64,000 nucleotides of DNA, taken from contig CAZOEL010000003.1 in assembly GCA_964578835.1 (NCBI GenBank), forward strand, positions 1-64,000. Direction: 5' to 3'. Made by a program: the position numbers and the translations under genes. This DNA is from CAZOEL01 sp964578835. GTDB taxonomy: Bacteria > Desulfobacterota > Syntrophobacteria > Syntrophobacterales > Syntrophobacteraceae. Positions 53,966 to 62,665 of this stretch are shown here, piece by piece. Every line of letters begins with the position of its first letter. The stretch's first letter is position 1. A model generated the notes under the pieces. That model was not told the DNA's origin. It did not search any database and worked only from the letters and a program-made list of their open reading frames with translations.

Positions 53966-54949
53966 TCACCCACGCAAATGCTCCAGCGCATGCTTGGTGT
54001 ATTCGGTTCGCACAGCGTCCAATCCCCCGGGCACACGAAAAGCGGCGGCATGCATGTGGCCGCCTCCGCCGTATTTGCGGGCGAACATCGCTACATCCGT
54101 TTTCCCTTTGGACCGCATGCTCACATTGACCCGGCCGTCCTTCTCCTCTTTGAAAACCATCGCCATTTCAACGGTTCTTACCGAGCGCAGGTGATTGATG
54201 AATCCTTCACTGTCCGAAACGGATGTGGATGTTTCGGCAAACATCTTCTGGCTAAGCTCAGCCGTAGCCAGCCGATTGTCCGCATAAAAGATCACCGAGC
54301 CCAATACTTTGGAGAGCAGGAGAAGCCGCCTGTGCGAAGAAGAATCATAGACTTGCTCGGCGATTCGAGCAGGGTCGGCTCCGGCGGCCGTCAGGCTGGT
54401 TGCGATTTCAAACACGCGCCTGTTGGTGTTGGAAAACCGAAAGGACCCGGTGTCGGTCAGGAGGCCGGTGTAAAGCTGAGAGGCGATCTCGGAGTCGAGA
54501 GAAATCCCGAGCGCCATCGAAAGATCGTAGAGCATCTCACATGTGCTGCTCGCGGCGGACTCCACCCAGGAGACATTTCCAAACGGTTCCTTGCTGATAT
54601 GATGATCGATGTTGATAAGAAAAGGTATTTGGAGAATGGCGTCCGCCAGTGAGCCGACCCGCGACAATTCGCCGCAGTCCACGAGGATGGCGGCGTCATA
54701 GTCGGATACAGAAGGCGCTTCATGCGATATGAGCTCGGCCCCGGCCAGAAATTCAAAGCCCGGCGGAATCGCATCCTGGCAGCATGGATCCGCATGCTTT
54801 CCTATTTTTTTGAGGACGAAAGTCATGGCGAGGACAGAGCCCACAGCATCGCCGTCAGGCCTCATGTGCGTGGCGACCAAAAAACGTTTGCGCTCCAGAA
54901 TCGAATCCACAACTTTCCCTATTGTCCCGTTCTGCAGCAATTCACTCAT
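53966..54949 (-). CDS. nrnA: DHH/DHHA1 phosphoesterase (NrnA-like)
   Basis: This 327-residue enzyme has the DHH motifs THMRPDGDAVGSVLA, AAILVDCGE and NIDHHISKEPFGN. The C-terminal DHHA1 motif is GGGGHMHAAAFRVPGG. The family degrades short oligoribonucleotides and often 3'-phosphoadenosine 5'-phosphate. It overlaps the end of rbfA by eight bases and precedes truB by one base, a conserved order in this phylum. Confidence 0.94.
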   Translation of the reverse strand: MSELLQNGTIGKVVDSILERKRFLVATHMRPDGDAVGSVLAMTFVLKKIGKHADPCCQDAIPPGFEFLAGAELISHEAPSVSDYDAAILVDCGELSRVGSLADAILQIPFLINIDHHISKEPFGNVSWVESAASSTCEMLYDLSMALGISLDSEIASQLYTGLLTDTGSFRFSNTNRRVFEIATSLTAAGADPARIAEQVYDSSSHRRLLLLSKVLGSVIFYADNRLATAELSQKMFAETSTSVSDSEGFINHLRSVRTVEMAMVFKEEKDGRVNVSMRSKGKTDVAMFARKYGGGGHMHAAAFRVPGGLDAVRTEYTKHALEHLRG

Positions 54950-55298
54950 CCTTATGCAACTCTTTGAGGAGTCGCTCTATTTTCTCGCCATATTCGAAAG
55001 AAGAATCATAGCGAAAATCGATCTGAGGCAGATGTTTCATGTGCATTCGCTTGCCGAGCTCCTGGCGAATGAATCCCTTCGCTTTGTCCAATCCGGCTGC
55101 AACCGACTTCTTCACGGATTCATCCGGATTGCTTCCACTTATGCAGTAAAACACTTTTGCATGCTGCAGGTCGTCGGTCAACTCAACACCCGTGAGGGTC
55201 ACGCCTGAAATGCGCGGGTCTTTGACGCGCCGCAAAAGAAGCTCCGCTATTTCCTGATGTATCAGATCCGCTACGCGTTCGGACCTTTTATATTCCAT
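54942..55298 (-). CDS. rbfA: Ribosome-binding factor A
   Basis: This 118-residue KH-like protein has the family start RVADLIHQEIAELLLRRVKDPRISGVTLTGVELTDDLQHAKVF. It functions in 16S 5'-end maturation and cold adaptation. The gene overlaps nrnA and follows ylxP by about 45 bases. Confidence 0.96.
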   Translation of the reverse strand: MEYKRSERVADLIHQEIAELLLRRVKDPRISGVTLTGVELTDDLQHAKVFYCISGSNPDESVKKSVAAGLDKAKGFIRQELGKRMHMKHLPQIDFRYDSSFEYGEKIERLLKELHKDE

Positions 55299-55343
55299 TC
55301 GATCATCCTATTGCTCGTCGGCGCAATTCCGAAACGAGAAAGT

Positions 55344-55637
55344 CTAGTCGCCAAGCGGGATCAGCTCAAGTTCACGGCCCACCAGCTCGGCAAGACCCAG
55401 GGAATCCATGAAATCGATGATTCTATCCAGAAGCGAGTTCAAAACGCGCCCGTCGCTCCCAATGACGGCCACGCCAATCGTTGCTTTCTGATGAACATCC
55501 TGGTCCGCAACTTCAGCCACTGAGACATTGAACCGATGGCGGCTCTTGTCAACAAGGCTCTTCACGACTTTTCGCTTCTCCTTGAGCGACTGGTTTCCAT
55601 GAAGTCTGAAAGTCACACGGCCGATTCCCACAGTCAT
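55344..55637 (-). CDS. ylxP: DUF503 (YlxP-like) protein
   Basis: This 97-residue protein starts at MTVGIGRVTFRLHGNQSLKEKRKVVKSL, the standard DUF503 start. The ATG lies one base after the infB stop (TGAGATG). Its exact function is unknown; YlxP of Gram-positive bacteria is linked to ribosome assembly. Position between infB and rbfA is conserved. Confidence 0.94.
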   Translation of the reverse strand: MTVGIGRVTFRLHGNQSLKEKRKVVKSLVDKSRHRFNVSVAEVADQDVHQKATIGVAVIGSDGRVLNSLLDRIIDFMDSLGLAELVGRELELIPLGD

Positions 55638-55638
55638 C

Positions 55639-58611
55639 TCACGCACCGGCTTTCTTGTCTTTATCCGACTCCGAGCCCAAAGTGGCTTTGATTGCCTGCA
55701 GCTCGTAAACTTCAAGGACATCGCTTACCTTCAAATCGTTGAAGTTTTCCACGCCGATGCCGCATTCGAAGCCGGCTTTCACTTCCTTGACGTCATCTTT
55801 GAAACGTCTGAGCGAGCCCACTTTGCCGTCATAAACAACCACATGGTCTCTCAAGACTCTCACTTTGGCGTTGCGCTCGATGCGGCCGTCCAACATATAG
55901 GAGCCGGCGATCATGCCTATTTTCGGAACGCTGAAGGTCTGACGCACCTCGGCGTGGCCGATGACGTTTTCCTGATAAACCGGCTCGAGCATGCCCTCCA
56001 TTGCATCCCGAATATCGCTGAGAAGCTGGTAGATGATATCGTAGTAGCGCACATCCACCTTTTCCTGCTCCGCCAGTTCATGAACTTTGGCGTCCGAGCG
56101 GACATTGAAGCCAACAATGATGGCGTTTGAAGCGGACGCGAGCAGCACGTCCGATTCGGTGACGGCGCCCGTGGCGGTATGGAGCAGGTTCACCTTCACT
56201 TCCGGTGTGGAAAGCTTTCGTAAAGAATCCGCGATAGCTTCCTGAGAGCCGTGGACGTCAGTTTTCAGAATGACGTTGAGCTCCTTGACTTCACCGATCT
56301 GGATCTGCTCGAATAAGCTTTCCAGTGTGATCTTGGTCGTTTTGGTGAGCTCTTTTTCCCGCACCTTGGAGAGTCTGAACTCGGCGACCATCTTCGCCTG
56401 CTTTTCATCCGGAATGACGATGAAATCATCTCCCGCATTGGGAACGCCCGAAAGCCCGAGCACCTCTACCGGCATCGAAGGTCCGGCCGATTCGAGCTTC
56501 TGGCCTCTGTCATTGAACATGTTCCTGACACGTCCGGAATTTACTCCACACACATATACATCTCCGGCTCGCAAAGTGCCTTCCTGGATGAGAATCGTAG
56601 CCACCGGCCCGCGGCCCTTGTCGAGCTTGGCTTCGATTACATGGCCTCGAGCAGCTTTATTGGGATTGGCCTTGAGATCCATCAGCTCGGCCTGCAGCAG
56701 CACCATTTCGAGGAGATCTTCAATGCCCATTCGCTTCTTGGCGGATATTTCCACCATGGTCACGTCGCCTCCCCATTCTTCAGAGATGAGGCTGTGGTCC
56801 GCCAGCTCTCGCTTGACTCTGTCAATATTGGCATTGGGCTTGTCGATCTTGTTTATGGCGACGATGATCGGCACCTGCGCGGCTTTTGCATGGTTGATCG
56901 CTTCGATGGTCTGCTGCATGACGCCGTCGTCAGCCGCAACCACCAGGATGACAAGATCGGTGACCCTGGCGCCTCGGGCGCGCATCGAGGTAAACGCTTC
57001 GTGACCAGGCGTATCGAGGAACACCACATCGCCATTTTCAAGCTTGACGTAGTAGGCGCCAATGTGCTGCGTGATCCCGCCGGCTTCCCCTCTGATGACA
57101 TCGGTATGACGAATGGCGTCGAGCAACGACGTCTTGCCGTGGTCGACGTGTCCCATGACGGTAATGACGGGAGGCCGCAGAATGAGCTGCTCCGGGCGGT
57201 CTTCCTGCACATGAAGGATATCTTCTTCCTCGAAGCCCACCTTTTCCACTTCAAAATCGAATTCGGAAGCGATCAGAGAGGCGGTCTCGACGTCCAGCGC
57301 CTGATTGATGTTGGCCGGAAGCCCGAGCAGCAGAAGCTTCTTTATCACCTCAGCCGCTTTGACGCCCATTTGCTTAGCAAGATTGGCCACGGTAATAGCC
57401 TCATCGATCTTGATGGGACGCTTGGCGACTTTGGGAGGCGCCGGCTCCGGCTTGGGAACCTCTCGAACATGCCGCCGCTCTCTTTCCCGAACTCTTTCAC
57501 GGTCCTGCTGAGCGGCCAATTCCTTCTTGGAGTACAAGTCTTCCTTCTCAACAACTTCTTTGCGTCGCGCCACCGGCGTCCCCTTGCGCTTCTTCTCTTG
57601 AGCTTCCTTGTCAAATTCCTCGGGCTTTCGCTTCTTCCTCGCTGCATCCTTGCTTTCGGGCTCATCCGCCTTCACGATCAACCGCGATGAGATCTGAACA
57701 ATCTCCGCCTCCTCTTCCGGCTCGGGTTCTTCGGGAATGATCTCGGGCAGCTTGATGATTCTCGCGGGCTCATCCTTACGAGCCTTCTTACGTCGCCTCT
57801 TCTTGCTCTTCTTAGGCTTGAGCTTGTCGTCTTCCTCTTCACCCTCCCCTTCCTCTCCCGCGCTCTCGGCATCAGGGACTTCGGCGGAAACGGCCTCAGA
57901 GGCGCCCGTCGCGGCGACAGGCGTCGGAGCAGGGGGCTGAGCCGCTTCGCGAGGGACTTCCACTGCGGCGATCTCATGCGCTTCCGGTTCAACGAGAACC
58001 GGCTCGGGGATGGTTTCTATGGCTTCTATCTCGGGCTCCTCTCCAATGGATGGCGGCAAAGCTTCGCTTTCTTTTCTTTCCGCGGCCTCAGACGGCAGAT
58101 CTGCAAGGACGGGCTCCTTACCGGTCGCTTCATGGGGGAGTGAAGGCTCGGGCAAGGGTTCCACATCCGGGATCTCCATTATTACAGGCTCTTGCTCTTC
58201 GACGGGAGGCAGCGAAAGTTCTTCTGCAACAGGAGCTTTAGGGGCGGGGGGAGCTACTATCTCCGGCTCTGCAGCGATTTCGGCCGACGGCGTCTCAACC
58301 GGAGGCGGAGGCATCTCCGGCTCCGCATACAGCGAGGGGACGGCTTCTTCCGGAGTCGGACCGCCCACGGGCGCGCCGGTCTCTTCCGACATTTTCTTAC
58401 GCCGTCGAATCACGCCGCGTCCTATCCGCTTTTCTTCGACAGTCTCAGGCCTTTGCTCGGCGAACTGCTGGCGAATCTTCTGCACAGCGGAATCAGTCAA
58501 AGTACTCATGTGATTTTTGACCTGTATCCCGAGCTTGACAATTCGGTCTATGAGGTCTTTGTTGTTCATATTAAGTTCTTTCGCGAGTTCATGCACCCTC
58601 ATACGTGTCAT
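55639..58611 (-). CDS. infB: Translation initiation factor IF-2
   Basis: This 990-residue factor has the N-terminal subdomain MRVHELAKELNMNNKDLI. A long Glu/Pro/Lys-rich linker covers about 75-390, a second IF2N motif lies near 400, and the GTPase G domain starts near 490 with GHVDHGKTSLLDAI, FLDTPGHEAFTSM and AINKIDKPNAN. Domains II-IV follow. The start is ATG after GGGGGAAGTCTTG; a second ATG three codons in is possible. The linker is typical of deltaproteobacterial IF-2. Confidence 0.97.
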   Translation of the reverse strand: MTRMRVHELAKELNMNNKDLIDRIVKLGIQVKNHMSTLTDSAVQKIRQQFAEQRPETVEEKRIGRGVIRRRKKMSEETGAPVGGPTPEEAVPSLYAEPEMPPPPVETPSAEIAAEPEIVAPPAPKAPVAEELSLPPVEEQEPVIMEIPDVEPLPEPSLPHEATGKEPVLADLPSEAAERKESEALPPSIGEEPEIEAIETIPEPVLVEPEAHEIAAVEVPREAAQPPAPTPVAATGASEAVSAEVPDAESAGEEGEGEEEDDKLKPKKSKKRRRKKARKDEPARIIKLPEIIPEEPEPEEEAEIVQISSRLIVKADEPESKDAARKKRKPEEFDKEAQEKKRKGTPVARRKEVVEKEDLYSKKELAAQQDRERVRERERRHVREVPKPEPAPPKVAKRPIKIDEAITVANLAKQMGVKAAEVIKKLLLLGLPANINQALDVETASLIASEFDFEVEKVGFEEEDILHVQEDRPEQLILRPPVITVMGHVDHGKTSLLDAIRHTDVIRGEAGGITQHIGAYYVKLENGDVVFLDTPGHEAFTSMRARGARVTDLVILVVAADDGVMQQTIEAINHAKAAQVPIIVAINKIDKPNANIDRVKRELADHSLISEEWGGDVTMVEISAKKRMGIEDLLEMVLLQAELMDLKANPNKAARGHVIEAKLDKGRGPVATILIQEGTLRAGDVYVCGVNSGRVRNMFNDRGQKLESAGPSMPVEVLGLSGVPNAGDDFIVIPDEKQAKMVAEFRLSKVREKELTKTTKITLESLFEQIQIGEVKELNVILKTDVHGSQEAIADSLRKLSTPEVKVNLLHTATGAVTESDVLLASASNAIIVGFNVRSDAKVHELAEQEKVDVRYYDIIYQLLSDIRDAMEGMLEPVYQENVIGHAEVRQTFSVPKIGMIAGSYMLDGRIERNAKVRVLRDHVVVYDGKVGSLRRFKDDVKEVKAGFECGIGVENFNDLKVSDVLEVYELQAIKATLGSESDKDKKAGA

Positions 58612-58963
58612 CAAGACTTCCCCCTTGTTGAACTATGGCTTATTGCCCCATATCAAATCCCGCCTCCACTCCTCCGATCCCATAGCTTCGCAACGGTAAA
58701 GAACATGAGAACAGCGGTTAATGGTCTTTTTCAGCATAAAAGGTATCAAAGCATGCTTGTCACTAATGTCGGCCGCGCTTTCCCCATACCGGGCTTTCTT
58801 ACCGTTGCCGACAGGTCTTCCGAGAGGGCCGAAACTGTTTCGAAACTGATTTGCTATATTGTAACACAGCATAATCAAAAAGCTAATCGACCACATTGTA
58901 TTTCCGTTCCCCATCCCTTGCCTGCCGCCTTTCATCAATTGGCTATCGGCGATCAGACTCGCC
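58612..58963. other. Gap between ylxR and infB where an L7Ae gene is often found
   Basis: Many bacteria carry an L7Ae-like gene (ylxQ) here. A leftward frame runs through the gap (58633 to about 59181, overlapping ylxR in another frame) but its peptide does not convincingly match L7Ae and has no ribosome binding site. I leave it without a gene. Confidence 0.5.
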
Positions 58964-59218
58964 TCAACCGGGAAGCAAGCATTCACGGGCCAGCCCACTG
59001 GCGTTACCCCTAAAAGCTTTCTGAACACGCTTTGAAAAGCCCAGCCTGCGAAGACATCCAGGGCAGGCGTAAGCTCCACGGCCCGCCATGTTCTTTTTCC
59101 CATCGACAACGATCGTTTTCTCCTCGGGATCAAGGGCCAGACGCACAAGTGAATGCTTGAACCCCTTCTTTCCACAGACAACGCACGTTCTGACAGCAGT
59201 GCGTCGCTTTTGCTTCAG
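58964..59218 (-). CDS. ylxR: YlxR (DUF448) RNA-binding protein with likely CTG start
   Basis: This 84-residue protein has the family core RTCVVCGKKGFKHSLVRLA, then the variant of the DUF448 motif GRGAYACPGCLRRL with Cys pairs, and FSKRVQKAFRG. No ATG, GTG or TTG exists between the upstream in-frame stop and this core. A CTG (for LKQKRRTAVRT) sits five bases after GGAG, beside the nusA stop, so I take it as the start. The internal GTG (VRLALDPEEK) would delete the CVVC motif. YlxR proteins bind RNase P RNA in Gram-positive bacteria. Confidence 0.82.
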   Translation of the reverse strand: MKQKRRTAVRTCVVCGKKGFKHSLVRLALDPEEKTIVVDGKKNMAGRGAYACPGCLRRLGFSKRVQKAFRGNASGLARECLLPG

Positions 59219-59219
59219 A

Positions 59220-60575
59220 TTATTCTCCAGTCGGCTGCTCCTCTATAGCCTCATCCGAGGACAGCTCGGGCGGGATCTCCGTTCCAGGCGGATCCGGCTC
59301 CCCCGTTTCGGCCTCATCCGAGGAAACGGCAACGTCAGCTGTGTATCCCGTCATTCTTCGCGCGTCTTCCTGCATCGCAGCAAGAGTCGCGGCTGAAAGG
59401 CGGGTCATGTCCTCAAGCTCGGGCATTCCGGCGTTGACGAAATCCTCAAGAGAAGTAATCCCACCTTCATAAAGACGATCCGCGGTTTCCGGGACCATTC
59501 CCCCGAGACGCAGAAGCGACTGATATCCGGCTTGCTTCTGACGCTCATACCTGCTTTCGCTTTTGACGTCGATATGCCAGTTGGTGAGCCTCGAGGCAAG
59601 GCGCACATTCTGACCGCGCTTGCCGATAGCAAGGGAGAGTTGATCGTCGGGAACGATGACTTCCATATTGCGGTTCGCCTGATCGATGATGACCTTCGAG
59701 ATGATGGCGGGCGCCAGGGCATTCACCACAAACTTGGCGGGGTCCATGTTCCAGGGTATGATATCGATCTTTTCGCCTCGAAGCTCCTGGACGACGTTTT
59801 GCACTCGCGTGCCCTTCATTCCGACGCATGAGCCCACTGGATCGACATCCGGGTCCTTCGAGATAACAGCGATTTTAGCCCTGGAGCCCGGCTCTCTGGC
59901 TGCGCCGATGATGCTCACTATGCCTTCAATTATCTCAGGCACTTCCGCATGAAAAAGCTGGATAAGAAAGTGCGGGTGCGTTCTGCTCAGCAAAACCTGC
60001 GGCCCCTTGCTGATCTTCTTGACATCCAGCACATAAGCCCTGATGCGATCTCCCTGCCTGAAATTCTCTCTGGGAATCTGCTCCTTGGGGGGCAGGATAG
60101 CTTCAGCCTGTCCAATGTTAACGATTATCCCGTTCTTGTCCACGCGCTGGACCAGCCCGTTGATAATTTCACCTTTTCTCGTCCGGTATTCTTCATAGAC
60201 GACCTCGCGCTCAGCGTCTTTCATCTTCTGGATAATGACCTGTTTGGCGGACTGAGCCGCGATGCGCCCCAGCGTCTCAGTATCCATGCGGATTCCAAGC
60301 TCGTCGCCTATCTCGCTTTCCGGATCCATCCGGAGAGCTTCCTCGAGGGAGACCTCCTTCTCGGGATCGATAACCTCTTCAACGACTTCTTTGAACTGGA
60401 AAGCCTCCATTTCGCCAAATTCGTCATTGAAAGTCACATCCAGATCGATTCTGCCGCCGTACTTTTTCTTCACAGCCGATTTAATGGCTTCTTCAAGCGT
60501 ATGGATCAGCGTTTGGCGGTCGATGCCTTTTTCACGACTCACTTGATCTATCAACCGCTTTAGTTCACTGGTCAT
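59220..60575 (-). CDS. nusA: Transcription termination/antitermination factor NusA
   Basis: This 451-residue protein has the NusA N-terminal domain (RLIDQVSREKGIDRQTLIHTLEEAI), an S1 domain near 135-200 (GEIINGLVQRVDKNGIIVNIG), two KH domains (VDPVGSCVGMKGTRV near 250; VPDDQLSLAIGKRGQNVRLA near 315) and a helix-hairpin-helix-like region (LLRLGGMVPETADRLYEGG). It pairs with RNA polymerase at pauses and hairpins. It follows rimP by about 60 bases. Confidence 0.98.
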   Translation of the reverse strand: MTSELKRLIDQVSREKGIDRQTLIHTLEEAIKSAVKKKYGGRIDLDVTFNDEFGEMEAFQFKEVVEEVIDPEKEVSLEEALRMDPESEIGDELGIRMDTETLGRIAAQSAKQVIIQKMKDAEREVVYEEYRTRKGEIINGLVQRVDKNGIIVNIGQAEAILPPKEQIPRENFRQGDRIRAYVLDVKKISKGPQVLLSRTHPHFLIQLFHAEVPEIIEGIVSIIGAAREPGSRAKIAVISKDPDVDPVGSCVGMKGTRVQNVVQELRGEKIDIIPWNMDPAKFVVNALAPAIISKVIIDQANRNMEVIVPDDQLSLAIGKRGQNVRLASRLTNWHIDVKSESRYERQKQAGYQSLLRLGGMVPETADRLYEGGITSLEDFVNAGMPELEDMTRLSAATLAAMQEDARRMTGYTADVAVSSDEAETGEPDPPGTEIPPELSSDEAIEEQPTGE

Positions 60576-60638
60576 ATCTCTTATCTCCTCGCAATATCTT
60601 CAAAGGAAACCGGAAACAGGATCCGCCGCCGGAGATCT

Positions 60639-61139
60639 CTATTCTTCCAAAGATTCGAAGTAACACAACCGCGCCCTGTCGATGAAAGACAACGGGATTT
60701 CATACTCCTGCCCGTCACAATTTACGATAACGCGTTCGGAGTCGGCGGCGACAAGCCTGCCCTTAAACCTGCGCCGCTTCAAAATGGGCGTGCTGGTTCG
60801 CACATCAACGATCTTTCCCATGCACTCTTGAAAGTGCTCCGGTTTACGCAACGGTCGATCCAGACCCGGCGAAGAGACCTCCAGATGATACGGGTTATGG
60901 ATGATATCGACCACATCGAGCAGGTCTCCCACGACATGGCTGATGCGGGCGCAGTCGTCTACCGTAACGCCGTCCTCCCGGTCGATAAAGAGGCGCAATA
61001 CCCATCCGGAGGCTTCGCGGCGGTACTCCATGTCAACCAGCTCCATCCCTTCGGATTGGATCACCGGCTCCACGGCATCATAGATTTCGCGGAAAAGTTG
61101 CGCCGCCTTTTCATCAACTCCGGACATGACCTTGCGCAT
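60639..61139 (-). CDS. rimP: Ribosome maturation factor RimP
   Basis: This 166-residue protein has the RimP pattern YDAVEPVIQSEGMELVDMEY, CARISHVVGDLLDVVDII and YHLEVSSPGLDRPLRKPEHF. It assists 30S assembly. The ATG is preceded closely by GAGGA; a second ATG four codons in (MSGVDEK) has better spacing. It heads the nusA-infB block and lies right after a terminator-like hairpin at 61152-61181. Confidence 0.96.
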   Translation of the reverse strand: MRKVMSGVDEKAAQLFREIYDAVEPVIQSEGMELVDMEYRREASGWVLRLFIDREDGVTVDDCARISHVVGDLLDVVDIIHNPYHLEVSSPGLDRPLRKPEHFQECMGKIVDVRTSTPILKRRRFKGRLVAADSERVIVNCDGQEYEIPLSFIDRARLCYFESLEE

Positions 61140-61151
61140 TCCTCATTAAGC

Positions 61152-61181
61152 AAAAAAAAAAAGTGGGTAGTTCACCCACTT
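61152..61181 (-). terminator. Intrinsic terminator in the rimP leader
   Basis: Read leftward, AAGTGGGT and ACCCACTT form an 8-bp stem with a 5-base loop, followed by an unbroken run of about eleven T. It probably ends the tRNA-Gly transcript, and it lies only a dozen bases before the rimP start, so it may also attenuate the rimP operon. Confidence 0.85.
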
Positions 61182-61376
61182 CTCTTAGTAGACGCGACAA
61201 TAATCTCAATTATATCAGAAAAAGCTTCTCTCGCATTGAGAACAAAGAAGTCTTGACTGAGCATCAGACGTCTTGTCATCCACTAATCGAAGTAAGCTTG
61301 CCGCTGTCGCCTGATCCGACCGGCAACCACCTCAAAAAGGGAAGCCTTCTTTTACAAGAAGGAGCGCACTTAAGAC

Positions 61377-61452
61377 TGGAGCGGGCGACGGGATTCGAAC
61401 CCGCGACCCCAAGCTTGGGAAGCTTGTGCTCTACCAACTGAGCTACACCCGC
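61377..61452 (-). tRNA. tRNA-Gly (anticodon CCC)
   Basis: The cloverleaf is complete: acceptor GCGGGTG with CGCCCGC, D-arm AGCTCAGTTGGTAGAGC, anticodon stem CAAGC/GCTTG with loop TTCCCAA giving anticodon CCC, and T-arm GCGGGTTCGAATCCCGT. Discriminator T and encoded CCA complete the 76 bases. It closely resembles the E. coli tRNA-Gly(CCC). It precedes the rimP operon on the same strand. Confidence 0.97.
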
Positions 61453-61623
61453 CAACAATCATCGGCACCTCCAATACTAATCAAATAGTCGCGCCGAAGT
61501 CAAGCTCAATTTAGCTCTTTCACACAGCCCTCGGATTCAAAATCATTGGGGATTTCATCGAAGAAAAGGCAAAGGATAAGTCGATCCGCTGGAAGCCTTG
61601 TTCAACTACAAGCAACATGAATA

Positions 61624-62661
61624 TCAGGCGGGAGGCTTCAAGCGCAGCTCATAAACGGCTTTCAGCACGTCTTCGACTCCGATGCCGATCATGCACCTGT
61701 GATCCGAAGAGCACTTGCGTTTTAGGCAAGGAGCGCATTCCACAGGTTTGCGAACGATCCGGTTATATGCCCCCAGAGGAGAAGTGGCAATATGATCGGT
61801 GGGCCCGAAAAGAGCGACAACCGGCGTCTTGAAAGCAGCCGCCACATGCATCGGTCCCGAATCGTTCGTCACCATGAGTCGGCACTGCGATATCACGGCC
61901 ATTAGCTGCCGAACGGAAGTCTTTCCAATAAGATTGAGCGGCGCAATTCTCATCGCGCGTTCTATGGCTTTGCCGATCTCCTTCTCGCCGGCACCGCCCG
62001 TAAGCACGATACGAACGTCGAGCTCACGGGCAACAGAGTCCGCAACCGCAGCAAATCGCTCGGGAAGCCACCTTTTTGCCGAGCCGTAGGCCGCGCCCGG
62101 ATTGATGGCGACCCAGCTTTTTCCTTCGCCGAGCAGACTTCGCGCTTCTTCCATCTCCCGAGGAGCGCAGCTCAACCGAAGCTCTCCGTTGCCGCCACTC
62201 ACGCCCAGTTTTTCCAGCATGCAACGGTAATAACCGGTATGGTGCATCTGACGCTCGGAGCTCCCCACGCTGACCCCATGGGTCAGAAGAAAACCCCGTC
62301 CGTCCGTCCGATACCCGGCCCGCAGTGGGATGCGAGACAAAAAGGCCATTGCGGCGGCTTCAATGGCGTTTTGAAAGAGAATGGCAAGATCGAACTCTTC
62401 CTTTCGCAGATCGGCGCAGAATCCGAAAAAACCGGACAGGCCCTTGTGAGCGCCCCTTTTATCGAAGATCAACACACGGTCGCAATAAGGATGAGACGAG
62501 AAGAGCTCCCCAACGGCGGGGTTCGCGCCAACCACGATCTCAGCCGCGGGGAATGCGGCCCGCACCGCGCCCATAGCAGGCGTGGTCATCACCGCATCCC
62601 CGATCCAGTTGGTGGAGCGAATGAAGATTTTTCTTATATTTCTTGGATCTATACGAGCCAT
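61624..62661 (-). CDS. waaF: Lipopolysaccharide heptosyltransferase II-like (GT9)
   Basis: This 345-residue enzyme is a GT9 heptosyltransferase with the N-terminal FIRSTNWIGDAVMTTPAMGAVRAAFP, the central VAINPGAAYGSAKRWLPERFAAVAD, and the C-terminal LMVTNDSGPMHVAAAFKTPVVALFGPT donor-site signature. It adds L-glycero-D-manno-heptose to the inner core of lipopolysaccharide on the cytoplasmic face of the membrane. Its start lies four bases after the upstream binding-protein gene, though no functional link is evident. Confidence 0.93.
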   Translation of the reverse strand: MARIDPRNIRKIFIRSTNWIGDAVMTTPAMGAVRAAFPAAEIVVGANPAVGELFSSHPYCDRVLIFDKRGAHKGLSGFFGFCADLRKEEFDLAILFQNAIEAAAMAFLSRIPLRAGYRTDGRGFLLTHGVSVGSSERQMHHTGYYRCMLEKLGVSGGNGELRLSCAPREMEEARSLLGEGKSWVAINPGAAYGSAKRWLPERFAAVADSVARELDVRIVLTGGAGEKEIGKAIERAMRIAPLNLIGKTSVRQLMAVISQCRLMVTNDSGPMHVAAAFKTPVVALFGPTDHIATSPLGAYNRIVRKPVECAPCLKRKCSSDHRCMIGIGVEDVLKAVYELRLKPPA

Positions 62662-62665
62662 CGTC

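Noticed and set aside
56641..57690. Rightward 349-codon open frame opposite infB
   Set aside because: It is entirely antisense to the conserved G domain and linker of IF-2, without a start signal or known protein match.
58633..59181. Leftward 182-codon frame that could have been an L7Ae-like gene
   Set aside because: The first half overlaps ylxR in another frame and the second half lacks the L7Ae signature and a ribosome binding site.
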